From Sphingobium sp052327305 (GTDB lineage Bacteria; Pseudomonadota; Alphaproteobacteria; Sphingomonadales; Sphingomonadaceae), in assembly GCF_052327305.1 (NCBI RefSeq), contig NZ_CP182486.1, positions 2,542,001 through 2,606,000 on the forward strand: DNA of 64,000 nt. The letters are read 5' to 3'. The notes under the pieces were generated by a model that was not told the origin of the DNA, ran no database searches, and saw only the letters and a program-made list of their open reading frames with translations. Made by a program: the position numbers and the translations under genes. Shown one piece after another: positions 53,310 through 62,463 of this stretch. Position 1 is the first letter of the stretch, and each line of letters begins with the position of its first letter.

Positions 53310-54763
53310 GCGCGCTTCAGACTCTCCTTGCGGCGAGCGGACCGCTTGCCGTCTCGCCGATCGCGGCCTTCGCCTATCTGGTCTCCGGCGTGCTCTTCAT
53401 TCTCGCGCTGCGCGGCCTCTCCTCGCCCGAGAGCAGCCGTCGCGGTAATCGCCTCGGCATGGCAGGCATGGCCATCGCCATTGGCACGACGCTGGTGACG
53501 CATGACGCCGTGGGCCTGCCGGATATCTTCGCCGCGATCGTCATCGGCGGCGTCATCGGTTTCTTCATTGCCCGCAAGATTGCGATGACGGCAATGCCGC
53601 AGCTCGTCGCGGCGTTTCACAGCCTCGTCGGCCTTGCCGCCGTCGTGGTGGGTGCGGCGGCCTATCTCGATCCCGCTGCCTTCGGCATTCTCGATCCGCT
53701 GACTGGGCAGATCCACAATGCCAGCCGCATCGAACTGGGGCTAGGCGTCGCAATCGGCGCGATCACCTTCTCCGGCTCGGTGATCGCGTTCCTCAAGCTC
53801 AACGGCAACATGTCCGGCAAGCCGATCCTGCTGCCGGGCCGTCATGTGCTGAATCTTGGCACGCTCCTCGCCATTTTGGCGTTGATCGGCTGGTTCTATG
53901 CCATGCCTGCGCCGAGCGCCGTTACCTGGCTCTTCCCGCTGATCGTGGCGCTGAGCTTCATCATCGGTTTCCTGCTCATCGTGCCGATCGGCGGCGCGGA
54001 CATGCCGGTCGTCGTCTCGATGCTCAACAGCTATTCGGGCTGGGCAGCAGCGGCGATGGGCTTCACACTCTCGAACAGCGCGATGATTATTACGGGTGCT
54101 CTGGTCGGCTCCTCTGGCGCGATCCTGAGCTACATCATGTGCAAGGCGATGAACCGCAGCTTCATCTCGGTGATCGCAGGCGGCTTCGGCGCCGAGGCTT
54201 CCGCCGCTGGTGGCGAAGCGAAGGAACAGCGCCCGTGGAAGCGCGGATCGGCGGAGGACGCGGCCTTCCTGATGAGTCAGGCGGACAGCGTCATCATAGT
54301 GCCGGGCTATGGCATGGCCGTCTCTCAGGCGCAGCACGCGCTGCGCGAAATGGGCGACATGCTCAAGAAGGAAGGCGTCTCGGTGAAGTACGCCATCCAT
54401 CCCGTCGCGGGCCGCATGCCCGGGCACATGAACGTGCTGCTGGCCGAGGCAAATGTGCCCTATGACGAAGTGTTCGAGCTGGAGGACATCAACTCAGAGT
54501 TCGCACAGACCGATGTCGCCTTCGTGATCGGCGCCAATGACGTGACGAACCCGGCCGCGAAGACGGACAAGACGTCACCGATTTACGGCATGCCGGTGCT
54601 GGACGTAGAGAAGGCTAAGACCGTGCTGTTCGTGAAGCGCTCCATGGGTGGCGTGGGCTATGCCGGCGTCGACAACGACGTCTTCTACATGGACAACACC
54701 ATGATGCTGCTGGCCGACGCCAAGAAGATGGTGGAGGATATCGTCAAGGCGATGGCGCACTAG
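53306..54763 (+). CDS. pntB: NAD(P) transhydrogenase subunit beta
   Basis: A 485-aa protein: about nine membrane helices (to ~residue 290), then the NADP(H)-binding domain III, with IIVPGYGMAVSQAQHALREM, YAIHPVAGRMPGHMNVLLAEA, FVIGANDVTNPAAKTDKTSPIYGMPVLDVEKA and KRSMGGVGYAGVDN. Uses the proton gradient to make NADPH from NADH. Confidence 0.96.
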   Translation: MSALQTLLAASGPLAVSPIAAFAYLVSGVLFILALRGLSSPESSRRGNRLGMAGMAIAIGTTLVTHDAVGLPDIFAAIVIGGVIGFFIARKIAMTAMPQLVAAFHSLVGLAAVVVGAAAYLDPAAFGILDPLTGQIHNASRIELGLGVAIGAITFSGSVIAFLKLNGNMSGKPILLPGRHVLNLGTLLAILALIGWFYAMPAPSAVTWLFPLIVALSFIIGFLLIVPIGGADMPVVVSMLNSYSGWAAAAMGFTLSNSAMIITGALVGSSGAILSYIMCKAMNRSFISVIAGGFGAEASAAGGEAKEQRPWKRGSAEDAAFLMSQADSVIIVPGYGMAVSQAQHALREMGDMLKKEGVSVKYAIHPVAGRMPGHMNVLLAEANVPYDEVFELEDINSEFAQTDVAFVIGANDVTNPAAKTDKTSPIYGMPVLDVEKAKTVLFVKRSMGGVGYAGVDNDVFYMDNTMMLLADAKKMVEDIVKAMAH

Positions 54764-54802
54764 GGACGATCGCTCCGGGGCGGAAGCGCTCAGGCCGGGG
54801 CG

Positions 54803-55362
54803 TCAGGGAATGCTGACGATCCCGTCAGGCTGGTTCGGGTAGGTTTGAAAGACGGCCCGCGCCAGATTGGCGGAGACTACCCTGTCTTGCCCGGCCGCGC
54901 GGATTGTCAGGGCGGCGCCATGCCAGATGACTTTATCCTCGCCCCGTCTTCTGATGCGAACCTCAAGCCGGGTCTCCTGAAGCGGAAGGCTCCTGGTCTT
55001 GGATGTAGGGAGCAGGATAGTTGCGCCGCCGCCTACCTGGGAAGACGCGCCGCCGGGGATAAGTTGCGAGCCCGTAACCGGCACCTTGGCAGTAGTGGTG
55101 CCGATCTCGTGCGGATAAGGCTGAGATCGGCCACGAAGCGGGCATGCCCTGCTCCTTCGATGGTCGTATAGCCCTTTTCAGTGAGTGCCTTGCCGACTTC
55201 ATCGAGGAAGGTCGAGATGGAGGCGCCAAGGGCGGGATCGACCGGCGTGGCTTCGACCGAGATCGTCCCAAGCGCCTGGGGCTCCAGCGCGCGCGCAAGA
55301 CCGGCCGGAAGCGCCTGCATGAGCAGGGCCGTGGCCGCAAATGTGCCGAGCCATGATCGCAT
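54803..55362 (-). pseudogene. small exported protein (DUF4136-like) with a frameshift
   Basis: Two frames join into one ~186-aa product. From 55362: signal peptide MRSWLGTFAATALLMQALPAGLARA, then ISTFLDEVGKALTEKGYTTIEGAGHARFVADLSLIRT. The sense then continues in another frame as EIGTTTAKVPVTGSQLIPGG, SLPLQETRLEVRIRR, DKVIWHGAALTIRA, VFQTYPNQPDG. Restoring one G near 55108 (ACG GAG) makes it continuous. The architecture recalls DUF4136-type periplasmic proteins, though I am unsure of the family. Pseudogene or base-call error. Confidence 0.72.
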
Positions 55363-55559
55363 ATCGTTTCTCTTTCCCGGAAGACGCGCTTTTGTCCGGC
55401 TGGCTTAACGAGGTCCGGCACTCAACGACAGTGTTTGGATAAGGTTTTGCTGCGGAAGCAGATTGTTTGCCAGCTCCTCTCACGGAATATGCCCGACGGG
55501 CAGACGCCAGTCGCAACTGCGGCTTGCCCATCGCAGCCGCATTGTTCACAACGCCTCTC

Positions 55560-56252
55560 ATGAAGAAACTTGGCCTTATCGGCGGTCTCTCGTGGACCTC
55601 CACCGCACGCTATTACGAGATCATCAACGCGGCCGTTCAGCGCCGCCTTGGCGGGCTGCACAGCGCGCCGTTGCTGATCGAGAGCCTGGACTTTGCCGAA
55701 GTCGCGCGCTGTGTGACAGCGGATGACTGGGATTGCGCGACCGGCCAGATCGCGGGCGCAGCGCGACGGCTGGAAGCTGCGGGCGCCGAGGCGATCCTCA
55801 TCTGCGCCAACTCCGTACACCGGGTCTATGATGCCGTAGCGGGATCGGTTTCCGTGCCGGTCGTCCACATCGTCGACGAGATCGGCAAGAAGCTGAAGCA
55901 GGACAAGGTGCGCGCCGTGGCGATCGTAGGCACCAGCAATGTGATGATGGACAACAGCTATCGGCAGCGCCTCGTCGCCAAGGGAGGCGTGACGCTGCTT
56001 CCCGCCGATCCGGAACTCGCCGCGCGCATCGACAAGATGATCTACGAGGAGCTGGCAGCGGGGAAGGTGACGCGCGAATCCGAGCGCTATATGAAGTCGG
56101 AACTGACCGACATCACCAAGGAGGATGTGCAGGCCGTCGTGCTGGCCGCCACCGAACTGGAACTAGTGGTCGACATCAACGCGAACGTGCTGCCGATCTA
56201 TGACGGGACGACGATCCATGCACTTGCGGGCGTGGAGTTCATTCTGAGCTGA
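55560..56252 (+). CDS. aspartate/glutamate racemase-family protein lacking the second Cys
   Basis: A 230-aa protein starting KKLGLIGGLSWTSTARYYEIIN, with the first active-site cysteine in ICANSVHR (Cys82). The second catalytic cysteine, normally in a GCTE motif, is replaced: the text is VLAATELEL, with Ala197 at that position. True two-base racemases need both, so it may have another activity (isomerase, decarboxylase or one-sided epimerase) or be inactive. ATG at 55560 gives the family N-terminus. A lone gene. Confidence 0.82.
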   Translation: MKKLGLIGGLSWTSTARYYEIINAAVQRRLGGLHSAPLLIESLDFAEVARCVTADDWDCATGQIAGAARRLEAAGAEAILICANSVHRVYDAVAGSVSVPVVHIVDEIGKKLKQDKVRAVAIVGTSNVMMDNSYRQRLVAKGGVTLLPADPELAARIDKMIYEELAAGKVTRESERYMKSELTDITKEDVQAVVLAATELELVVDINANVLPIYDGTTIHALAGVEFILS

Positions 56253-56306
56253 CGGTTGCCCCGGGACAGTTCGTCCTGACGCCTGTGCGCTGCCATACGG
56301 TCATGC

Positions 56307-56355
56307 TGGCCGGATCATCGCGATGCTGATCCGGTCAGTGCTGCTTTGAAGCAGC
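56307..56355. terminator. two consecutive hairpins after the racemase-like gene
   Basis: An 11-bp stem TGGCCGGATCA (56307-56317) / TGATCCGGTCA (56327-56337) with one G-T pair, followed by GCTGCTT-TG-AAGCAGC (56340-56355). Terminator-like by position, without a T-run; they could also be operator sites for the receptor gene downstream. The rest of 56253-56525 holds no gene I can support. Confidence 0.45.
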
Positions 56356-56525
56356 CTCGGCGTGCCGAACAGGCGCGAATGTCGGGCACATGTCGTGGCC
56401 CTGTAATCAATTGTAACAGTCGCGAATTCATGGCTGTTTTCGACGATCTGCTCATCTAGCAGCAAGATATTCCCGGCTACCTCGCCGACGACATCCAAAA
56501 ACAATCATCTGCTCAGGAAAAACCC

Positions 56526-59252
56526 TTGCTCATGACTCGCATCCGTCTCTGCCTGCTTGCCAGTTCCGTGCTCGCCACCTCGCCTGTTCTTGCCCAGCAG
56601 GTGGAGGAACAGAAGGATGAGCAGTCGACCGCCACTGGTGGGGCCGGTGCAGCTGTCGCGCCGGACGTTGCCGGTATGGAAGAAGAAGAGATCGTCGTCA
56701 CCGGCGGCCGCGAGCGCGGCGCAGTGGTGGGCGATGTGAAGCCCGAACTGCAATATAATGCAGGCGATGTGCGGGCGCTCGGTGTTTCCAGCGTGTCGGA
56801 ACTGCTCGCTGAGCTCGGCCCGCAGGTGCAGAGCGCGGGCGGTGGACGGCCGGTCATCCTGCTGGAAGGGCGCCGGGTCTCGAGCTTCCGTGAAATCGGC
56901 ACCATTCCGGCGGAAGCGATCCAGCGGGTGGACATCCTGCCGGAGGAAGTGGCCCTCAAATATGGCTATTCGGCCACCCAGAAGGTCATGAACATCGTGC
57001 TGCGTCAGCGCTTCAATGGCTTCACCACCGAGGGCACAGGCGGGATCGGCACGCGGGGCGACGGCATTTCTCTGGAAGGAGAAGGCGGCTTCCTCGGCAT
57101 TCGTCGCGGTGAGCGCATCAACCTCAACGTCGAACATACCGACACGGCGGCAATCAGCGAGGCCGACCGCGGCATAGCTTCGCGGGGCGGCGACGGCACG
57201 GACCGGACGCTGACCCCCGCGACGCAGGTCACGACGCTGACCGCGACATGGGCGAAGCCGATCACTGATATCTGGTCCGCAAGCATCAACGGCGAGCTTA
57301 CCTCCAACCAGAGCCAGGCGCTGCGCGGCATCGCGACGCCGGGGGTACTTATTCCGGGCGGCAGCCCCTATTCGACGGGCGCTGCGGACAGTATCTTTTA
57401 CCCCTCGACGGACATACCGGCGCTCCGGCGGACGAGCAGCGCGCAGACCGGGCATGTCGGCGTGTCGATCAACGGGTCGAGCCCCGGCTGGCAGTGGACG
57501 CTGGTGGGCAATTATGACTATGGCCGCTCGCGTTCCATCGCGGGCCGTCCGCTCAACCTCTCGACCTATGCCGCCGCGGTCGCTTCCGGCGATCCGCTCG
57601 CCGATCCCTCCCAGCCGCTCGACGACGCTTTCATTGCGTTTCCGTCCCCGGATCAGAACCGCAACACCACCAATGCGGGCGACGCGACGTTCATTGCCAG
57701 CGGCTCCCCGATCACGCTGCCTGCGGGCAACCTCACCACCACGATCAAGGTTGGTGGCTCGTTCGACAAGCTGAATGGCACGGCGATCCGGCAGGGTCTT
57801 TTCCAGACGTCCGACATCTCCCGCAACGTGGGCGAGGGATCGATCAACATCGATATCCCGATCTCGAATGACCGGATTCCGCTCTTCGGCATCCTCGGCA
57901 GACTGTCGCTCAACGGCAACGCGGCGGTTCGCCGTATCTCCGACATCGGTACGCTGCGCACCTTCGGCGGCGGGTTCAACTGGAACCCGACCAAGCAGCT
58001 CAGCGTCATCACGCAGTATCGCGACGACGAGACCGCGCCGACTGCCGCGCAGCTTGCCGAACCAGTGCTGACCACAGCGAATTTCGATCTGTTCGACTAT
58101 TCGCGCGGTCAATCGGTGCGAGTGACGGCGATCACGGGCGGCAATCCCGGTCTTAATGAGGCGTCGCTACGCAACTTGCGCATCGCGGGCACCTACCGCA
58201 TGCAAACGCCGAACATCACGCTGAATGTGGAATATAACCGGACTTGGCAGCGCGGTCAGATCACCGCGCTTCCGGGCGCGACACCGGCGGTGCTCGCGGC
58301 ATTTCCGGAGCGGTTCCAGCGCGATGGGGGCGGTAATCTCACCTCCGTGGACCTGCGGCCGATCAACATCGAAAGCGAAGACCGCCAGCAATTGCGCTGG
58401 GGTTTCAACTTCACCAAGCAGCTCAGAACGCCTCAGTCGCAGATCAATGCGATGCGCGAAGCCATGCAGCGTCGCTTCCCCAATGGCGTTCCGGGCGGGC
58501 CGGGCGCAGGGCAGGGTGGGCGTCCAGCAGGCGCGGGTGGACCCGGTGGTCAGGCCGCTCCGGCCGGTGGCGCGGGTGCACCGCCGGCTGATGGCGCAGC
58601 GCCGCCGCCAGGTGGTCCGGGCGCAGGAGGCGCTCCCGGTGGCCCAGGCGGACCGGGTGGTCCGGGCGCGGGTGGTGGTCCCGGCGGGCGAGGCGGTCCG
58701 GGTGGCTTTGGCGGCTTCGGCGGCGGCGGAGGTGGCGGCGGTGGTCGCCTGAACTTCGCGGTCTTCCATACCTGGGTTCTTTCCGATCGCGCGGTGCTGC
58801 GGGATGGCCAGCCTGAAATCGACCTGCTGAATGGGGGGACCATCGGCGCGAGCAGCGGCGGCGTCTCTCGTCACAAGATCGAAGTGCAGAGCGGCTTCTC
58901 GCAGGCGGGTCTCGGCTTCCGCCTGACCGGCAACTGGCAGAGCGGAACACGCGTGGACGGTGTGACGGGCTTCCCCTCGACGACGCTCAATTTCGGCGAT
59001 TTCATGACTGCCGACCTGCGTCTGTTCGCCAATCTCGGGCAGATGCCGAAGCTGGTCGAGAAGGTGCCGTTCCTGCGCGGATCGCGCGTGTCCTTCATCG
59101 TCGACAATGTGTTCGATCAGCGGCAGCGCGTGACGGACGGCAACGGGACGACGCCTTTTGCCTATCAGCCCTTCTATCAGGATGCGATCGGCCGCAGCTT
59201 CAGGCTCAGCTTCCGCAAGCTGTTCTTCTCGCTGCCGGCGGCTTTCAGGTAA
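56526..59252 (+). CDS. TonB-dependent receptor with Gly/Pro-rich loop
   Basis: A 908-aa outer-membrane receptor. Signal peptide (~1-24), a TonB-box-like EEEEIVVTG (~53-61), a plug domain (SVSELLAELGPQVQ, RPVILLEGRRVSSFREIGTIPAEAIQRVDILPEEVALKYGY, VMNIVLRQRF) and a 22-strand-type barrel ending in LFFSLPAAFR. Residues ~656-741 are a low-complexity insert of Gly, Pro and Ala (repeats such as GGPGGPGGPGAGGG), presumably an extracellular loop. TTG at 56526 has AGGA 7 bases upstream; ATG at 56532 is the alternative. The ligand is unknown. Confidence 0.9.
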   Translation: MLMTRIRLCLLASSVLATSPVLAQQVEEQKDEQSTATGGAGAAVAPDVAGMEEEEIVVTGGRERGAVVGDVKPELQYNAGDVRALGVSSVSELLAELGPQVQSAGGGRPVILLEGRRVSSFREIGTIPAEAIQRVDILPEEVALKYGYSATQKVMNIVLRQRFNGFTTEGTGGIGTRGDGISLEGEGGFLGIRRGERINLNVEHTDTAAISEADRGIASRGGDGTDRTLTPATQVTTLTATWAKPITDIWSASINGELTSNQSQALRGIATPGVLIPGGSPYSTGAADSIFYPSTDIPALRRTSSAQTGHVGVSINGSSPGWQWTLVGNYDYGRSRSIAGRPLNLSTYAAAVASGDPLADPSQPLDDAFIAFPSPDQNRNTTNAGDATFIASGSPITLPAGNLTTTIKVGGSFDKLNGTAIRQGLFQTSDISRNVGEGSINIDIPISNDRIPLFGILGRLSLNGNAAVRRISDIGTLRTFGGGFNWNPTKQLSVITQYRDDETAPTAAQLAEPVLTTANFDLFDYSRGQSVRVTAITGGNPGLNEASLRNLRIAGTYRMQTPNITLNVEYNRTWQRGQITALPGATPAVLAAFPERFQRDGGGNLTSVDLRPINIESEDRQQLRWGFNFTKQLRTPQSQINAMREAMQRRFPNGVPGGPGAGQGGRPAGAGGPGGQAAPAGGAGAPPADGAAPPPGGPGAGGAPGGPGGPGGPGAGGGPGGRGGPGGFGGFGGGGGGGGGRLNFAVFHTWVLSDRAVLRDGQPEIDLLNGGTIGASSGGVSRHKIEVQSGFSQAGLGFRLTGNWQSGTRVDGVTGFPSTTLNFGDFMTADLRLFANLGQMPKLVEKVPFLRGSRVSFIVDNVFDQRQRVTDGNGTTPFAYQPFYQDAIGRSFRLSFRKLFFSLPAAFR

Positions 59253-60150
59253 GATTGACGAGTTCGACGGGCAGTGCGGGCGGTGGAGATGACTGCCCGA
59301 GCTGCTCGGCCCAATGGGCGTAGGGACGGACGGCACCGTCCTCTCGCCATGAAGTCACGCGTTCCGGATCGACGTCGGTCAGCAACCAGCGCCCCTCATT
59401 CATCGGGCCGATGTCGATCACACCATCTTGCGGAACGTTTCCGTCCGGCGGGCCAAACAGCCCGGCCGCGCCATAATTCTCGTCGAGCACTGGCGACCAT
59501 GGCGCCATGCCAACGGTCGGCGTCTGCGCAACGAACAGCTGGTTCTCCAGCGCGCGGGCCTGTGCGCCGATCCTAACGCGGTGATAGCCGTGCATCGTAT
59601 CCGTGCAGGACGGCGCGAGGATGAGGCGGGCGCCTGCCTCGGCCTGTGCGCGCGCTATCAGCGGAAATTCGACATCGTAGCAGATCGAAATGCCGATAGT
59701 TCCCAGTGACGTGCGGAAGGCGCGGATCGTGTCGCCGCCGCTGATTCCCCATTGCTCGCGCTCGAAGCGCGTCATCACGATCTTGTCCTGCCAGGACATG
59801 CCGCGCGACGGAGCGAAGATCCGCGCGCGATTGACGACGCGGCCATCCTCGAGCGGCACCGGCATGGAGCCAGCGACGATATAAACGCCGTGCCGCGCAG
59901 CGAGCATGGCGTGATGCCCGTCGATCGATTGGCGAAGCGCCGCGACGAAGCGCAGGGACGCGCCGAGATCGCCCATGCCCTGCGGATCGAGCGAGGCCAG
60001 CTCCATGCTCGCATATTCGGGGAAGACGAGGAGCTTCGCGCCTACGCTTGCGGCCTGATCGACCCAGTGCGCGATCTTGTCTTTCCACGCGGGGAGGCTG
60101 TGCAGCTTCTCGATGGGATATTGGGCGAGGGCGAGGGTGAACGGAGGCAT
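59245..60150 (-). CDS. carbon-nitrogen hydrolase (nitrilase family)
   Basis: A 301-aa nitrilase-superfamily amidohydrolase with the full catalytic triad: Glu45 (LVFPEYASME), Lys123 (WQDKIVMTRFE) and Cys157 (GISICYDVEFP). Substrate unknown; amides are the usual class. The last 8 bases overlap the end of the converging receptor gene. It follows the GNAT gene by 7 bases, forming a three-gene unit with the SnoaL-like gene. Confidence 0.9.
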   Translation of the reverse strand: MPPFTLALAQYPIEKLHSLPAWKDKIAHWVDQAASVGAKLLVFPEYASMELASLDPQGMGDLGASLRFVAALRQSIDGHHAMLAARHGVYIVAGSMPVPLEDGRVVNRARIFAPSRGMSWQDKIVMTRFEREQWGISGGDTIRAFRTSLGTIGISICYDVEFPLIARAQAEAGARLILAPSCTDTMHGYHRVRIGAQARALENQLFVAQTPTVGMAPWSPVLDENYGAAGLFGPPDGNVPQDGVIDIGPMNEGRWLLTDVDPERVTSWREDGAVRPYAHWAEQLGQSSPPPALPVELVNLT

Positions 60151-60157
60151 AGGCGGC

Positions 60158-60751
60158 TCAGAAGGTCCGCGCCCAGAACTGCAGAGGGTGGGCGGTTTCC
60201 GCCGACTGGTCGATGTCCCGCCATGTGAAGGTGGCGAGGGCGCCTTCGACGGGCGCATAGCCGCGCGCGCGCCAGAATGGGCCGAGGTCGCGGGCGTCGG
60301 CTGGTCGGAGGGGATGGTCGGCAGGGCGGACGACCCGGCAATAGCAGGCAGCCATGGCGCCGGCAGCGCGTGCCGCCGCCTCGCGATGATCGAAGAAGGC
60401 ATGGCCGATGCCGTGGCCGCGATAGTCCGCAAGGAGCACGGACTCACCGAAATAGAAGAGCGTGGCCGCATCGTGGCCCGCCGCCTGCATCGGATCGCGA
60501 ACTGCCGGCTTCTGGCCGCTCATGGGCGATGCAGTGGCCGCGCCCACGATCTGGTCGCCGTCGCGCGCCACCACGAGCACCGAGCCCGGCTCCGCCTCGA
60601 ACGCGGCAAGATAGTCCGCCTCATGCTCCATGGTGCCTTCATAAAGATAGGGCCACTCCCGGAACACGGCGATCCGCAGGCGCGCAAGAGCAGGAAGGGC
60701 CGCGGCGCGCGCGGCCGGATCGCTCAATGTCTCGACGGTGATGCTGGTCAT
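60158..60751 (-). CDS. GNAT-family acetyltransferase
   Basis: A 197-aa N-acetyltransferase: RIAVFREWPYLYEGTMEHEADYL, VVARDGDQIVGAATA, then the acetyl-CoA loop region ESVLLADYRGHGIGHAFFDHREAAARA and PFWRARGYAPVEG. Substrate unknown. The ATG overlaps the stop of the upstream SnoaL-like gene (ATGA), and the nitrilase gene follows immediately; this GNAT/nitrilase pairing suggests metabolism of one amino or amide compound, by inference only. Confidence 0.87.
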   Translation of the reverse strand: MTSITVETLSDPAARAAALPALARLRIAVFREWPYLYEGTMEHEADYLAAFEAEPGSVLVVARDGDQIVGAATASPMSGQKPAVRDPMQAAGHDAATLFYFGESVLLADYRGHGIGHAFFDHREAAARAAGAMAACYCRVVRPADHPLRPADARDLGPFWRARGYAPVEGALATFTWRDIDQSAETAHPLQFWARTF

Positions 60752-61179
60752 GCTTCGGCGGAATCCGCTGCGCTGACCTGCGCGATCCAGTCGGCAAGAT
60801 TATAATGAACGGAGACGCGGCTGATCGCGCCGTCCGGCACCTCAAAGAAGGCGCCGGCAGGCAGGACATAAGGCTGGCCGCTGGCGGGCGGCAGCCCTTG
60901 CTCGGCGCGACGATATTCGCCGTGGACCACGAACTCGGCCGCTGCCCGCGTGCCATCCTCGCTGACCATCACGACGATATCCTCCAGACGCTCGCGATAG
61001 GCGTGGCCCATTTTGACGAGGAAGAGCCGAAAGGCTTCCTTGCCGGTCTCGCGCGTGCCCTGATTGATGTCATGCACGACATTTTCGGAGAGCAGCGAGA
61101 GCATGGTCTCGTCATCCCCCGCGTTGAACGCCTCATAATAGCGCTTCACCAGCGCGATGGTCTCATCTTGTGGGCTCAT
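60748..61179 (-). CDS. SnoaL/ketosteroid isomerase-like protein
   Basis: A 143-aa NTF2-fold protein: VKRYYEAFNAGDDETMLSLLSENVVHDINQGTRETGKEAFRLFL, then AAEFVVHGEYRRAEQGLPPASGQPYVLPAGAFFEVPDGAISRVSVHYNLADWI, the cone-shaped alpha+beta barrel pattern. The function of such proteins varies and is not predictable here. First gene of the unit with the GNAT and nitrilase genes; divergent from ald. Confidence 0.82.
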   Translation of the reverse strand: MSPQDETIALVKRYYEAFNAGDDETMLSLLSENVVHDINQGTRETGKEAFRLFLVKMGHAYRERLEDIVVMVSEDGTRAAAEFVVHGEYRRAEQGLPPASGQPYVLPAGAFFEVPDGAISRVSVHYNLADWIAQVSAADSAEA

Positions 61180-61302
61180 GCCGCGCTCCCGGTGCTTTCG
61201 TGGTGCGATAGGCGCATCGCCCTACGAATAAAAGTAACCTGTAACCTGGCCATGCTTTGATTATGACTGAGGCAATAAAATAGTTACCTTGGAGTTCCAG
61301 CC
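61180..61302. promoter_or_regulatory. divergent control region of ald with GTAACC repeats
   Basis: Between the SnoaL-like gene and ald. Direct repeats AGTAACCTGTAACCTGG (61233-61249) and a related AGTTACCTTGG (61282-61292) flank an AT-rich stretch that could hold the ald promoter. GCGAT (61205-61209) and ATCGC (61216-61220) form a small inverted repeat. ald genes are often controlled by an Lrp/AsnC-type regulator; whether these are its sites is inference. Confidence 0.4.
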
Positions 61303-62418
61303 ATGATTGTAGGCACTGTCCGGGAAATCAAGAATCACGAGTACCGCGTTGGCCTGACTCCCGAGAGCGCTCATGAACTCCATGCGCACGGACACACCGT
61401 GCTGGTAGAGAGCGGCGCGGGTCTCGGCATCGGGGCGTCCGACGAGGAATATATTCGCGCGGGCTCGCAGATCGTCCAGTCGGCGGCCGAGATATTCGAG
61501 CGGGCCGAGATGATCGTGAAAGTGAAGGAGCCGCAGCCCGCGGAGCGGGCGATGCTACGCAAGGACCAGATCCTCTACACCTACCTTCATCTCGCTCCTG
61601 ACCCGGAGCAGACGGCCGACCTCGTGAAATCCGGCGCCACCTGCATCGCCTACGAGACAGTGACGGATGCGAGCGGGGGACTGCCTCTCCTCAAGCCGAT
61701 GAGTCAGGTGGCTGGTCGCATGTCCATACAGGCGGGCGCCACCGCGCTCGAAAAGGCGCACGGGGGCCGGGGGGTCTTGCTGGGCGGCGTGCCCGGCGTA
61801 TTGCCGGCGCGCGTTGCCATCATCGGCGGCGGCGTAGTGGGCTTCAATGCGGCGCAGATGGCGGCGGGACTAGGCGCGGATGTGACCATCCTCGATCGAA
61901 ATCCGGATGTGCTGGAAAAGCTGGGTGTCTATTTCGAGGCGCGCGCCAAGACTCGCTTTTCCAACAAGGCTAACCTCGCCGATTGCGTAGCGCAGGCGGA
62001 TCTCGTGATTGGAGCGGTACTGATACCGGGCGCGGCCGCGCCCAAGCTGGTGAGCAAGGCCATGCTGGCGACGATGAAGCCGGGCGCCGTGCTGGTCGAC
62101 GTGGCGATCGATCAGGGCGGCTGCTTCGAGACCAGCCATGCAACCACGCACGCGGACCCGACCTACATTATCGACGGGATCGTCCACTACGCGGTGGCGA
62201 ACATGCCTGGTGCTGTGGCCCGGACCAGCACCTATGCGCTCAACAATGTGACGCTGCCTCATGCCCTGCGGATCGCCGACCTTGGCTGGAAAGAGGCGAT
62301 GCGACGCGATCCGCATCTGCTGGACGGCCTCAATGTTTGGAACGGGCTGGTGACATGCTCACCCGTGGCACGGGAGCTGGGTTACGACGTGGTGCCGACC
62401 GACATCGCGCTTCAATAA
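61303..62418 (+). CDS. ald: alanine dehydrogenase
   Basis: A 371-aa NAD-dependent enzyme interconverting alanine and pyruvate plus ammonia. Motifs: GTVREIKNHEYRVGLTPESAHELHAHGHTVLVESGAG, MIVKVKEPQ (substrate Lys), LYTYLHLAPD (catalytic His), the Rossmann loop IIGGGVVGFNAAQMAAGLGADVTILD, and VDVAIDQGGCFETSHATTHADPTY. GGAG lies 13 bases before the ATG. Confidence 0.96.
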   Translation: MIVGTVREIKNHEYRVGLTPESAHELHAHGHTVLVESGAGLGIGASDEEYIRAGSQIVQSAAEIFERAEMIVKVKEPQPAERAMLRKDQILYTYLHLAPDPEQTADLVKSGATCIAYETVTDASGGLPLLKPMSQVAGRMSIQAGATALEKAHGGRGVLLGGVPGVLPARVAIIGGGVVGFNAAQMAAGLGADVTILDRNPDVLEKLGVYFEARAKTRFSNKANLADCVAQADLVIGAVLIPGAAAPKLVSKAMLATMKPGAVLVDVAIDQGGCFETSHATTHADPTYIIDGIVHYAVANMPGAVARTSTYALNNVTLPHALRIADLGWKEAMRRDPHLLDGLNVWNGLVTCSPVARELGYDVVPTDIALQ

Positions 62419-62463
62419 GACGGCCGGTATTCAGCCCTGACGGCTTGCAAATGCGCGCCGGGC

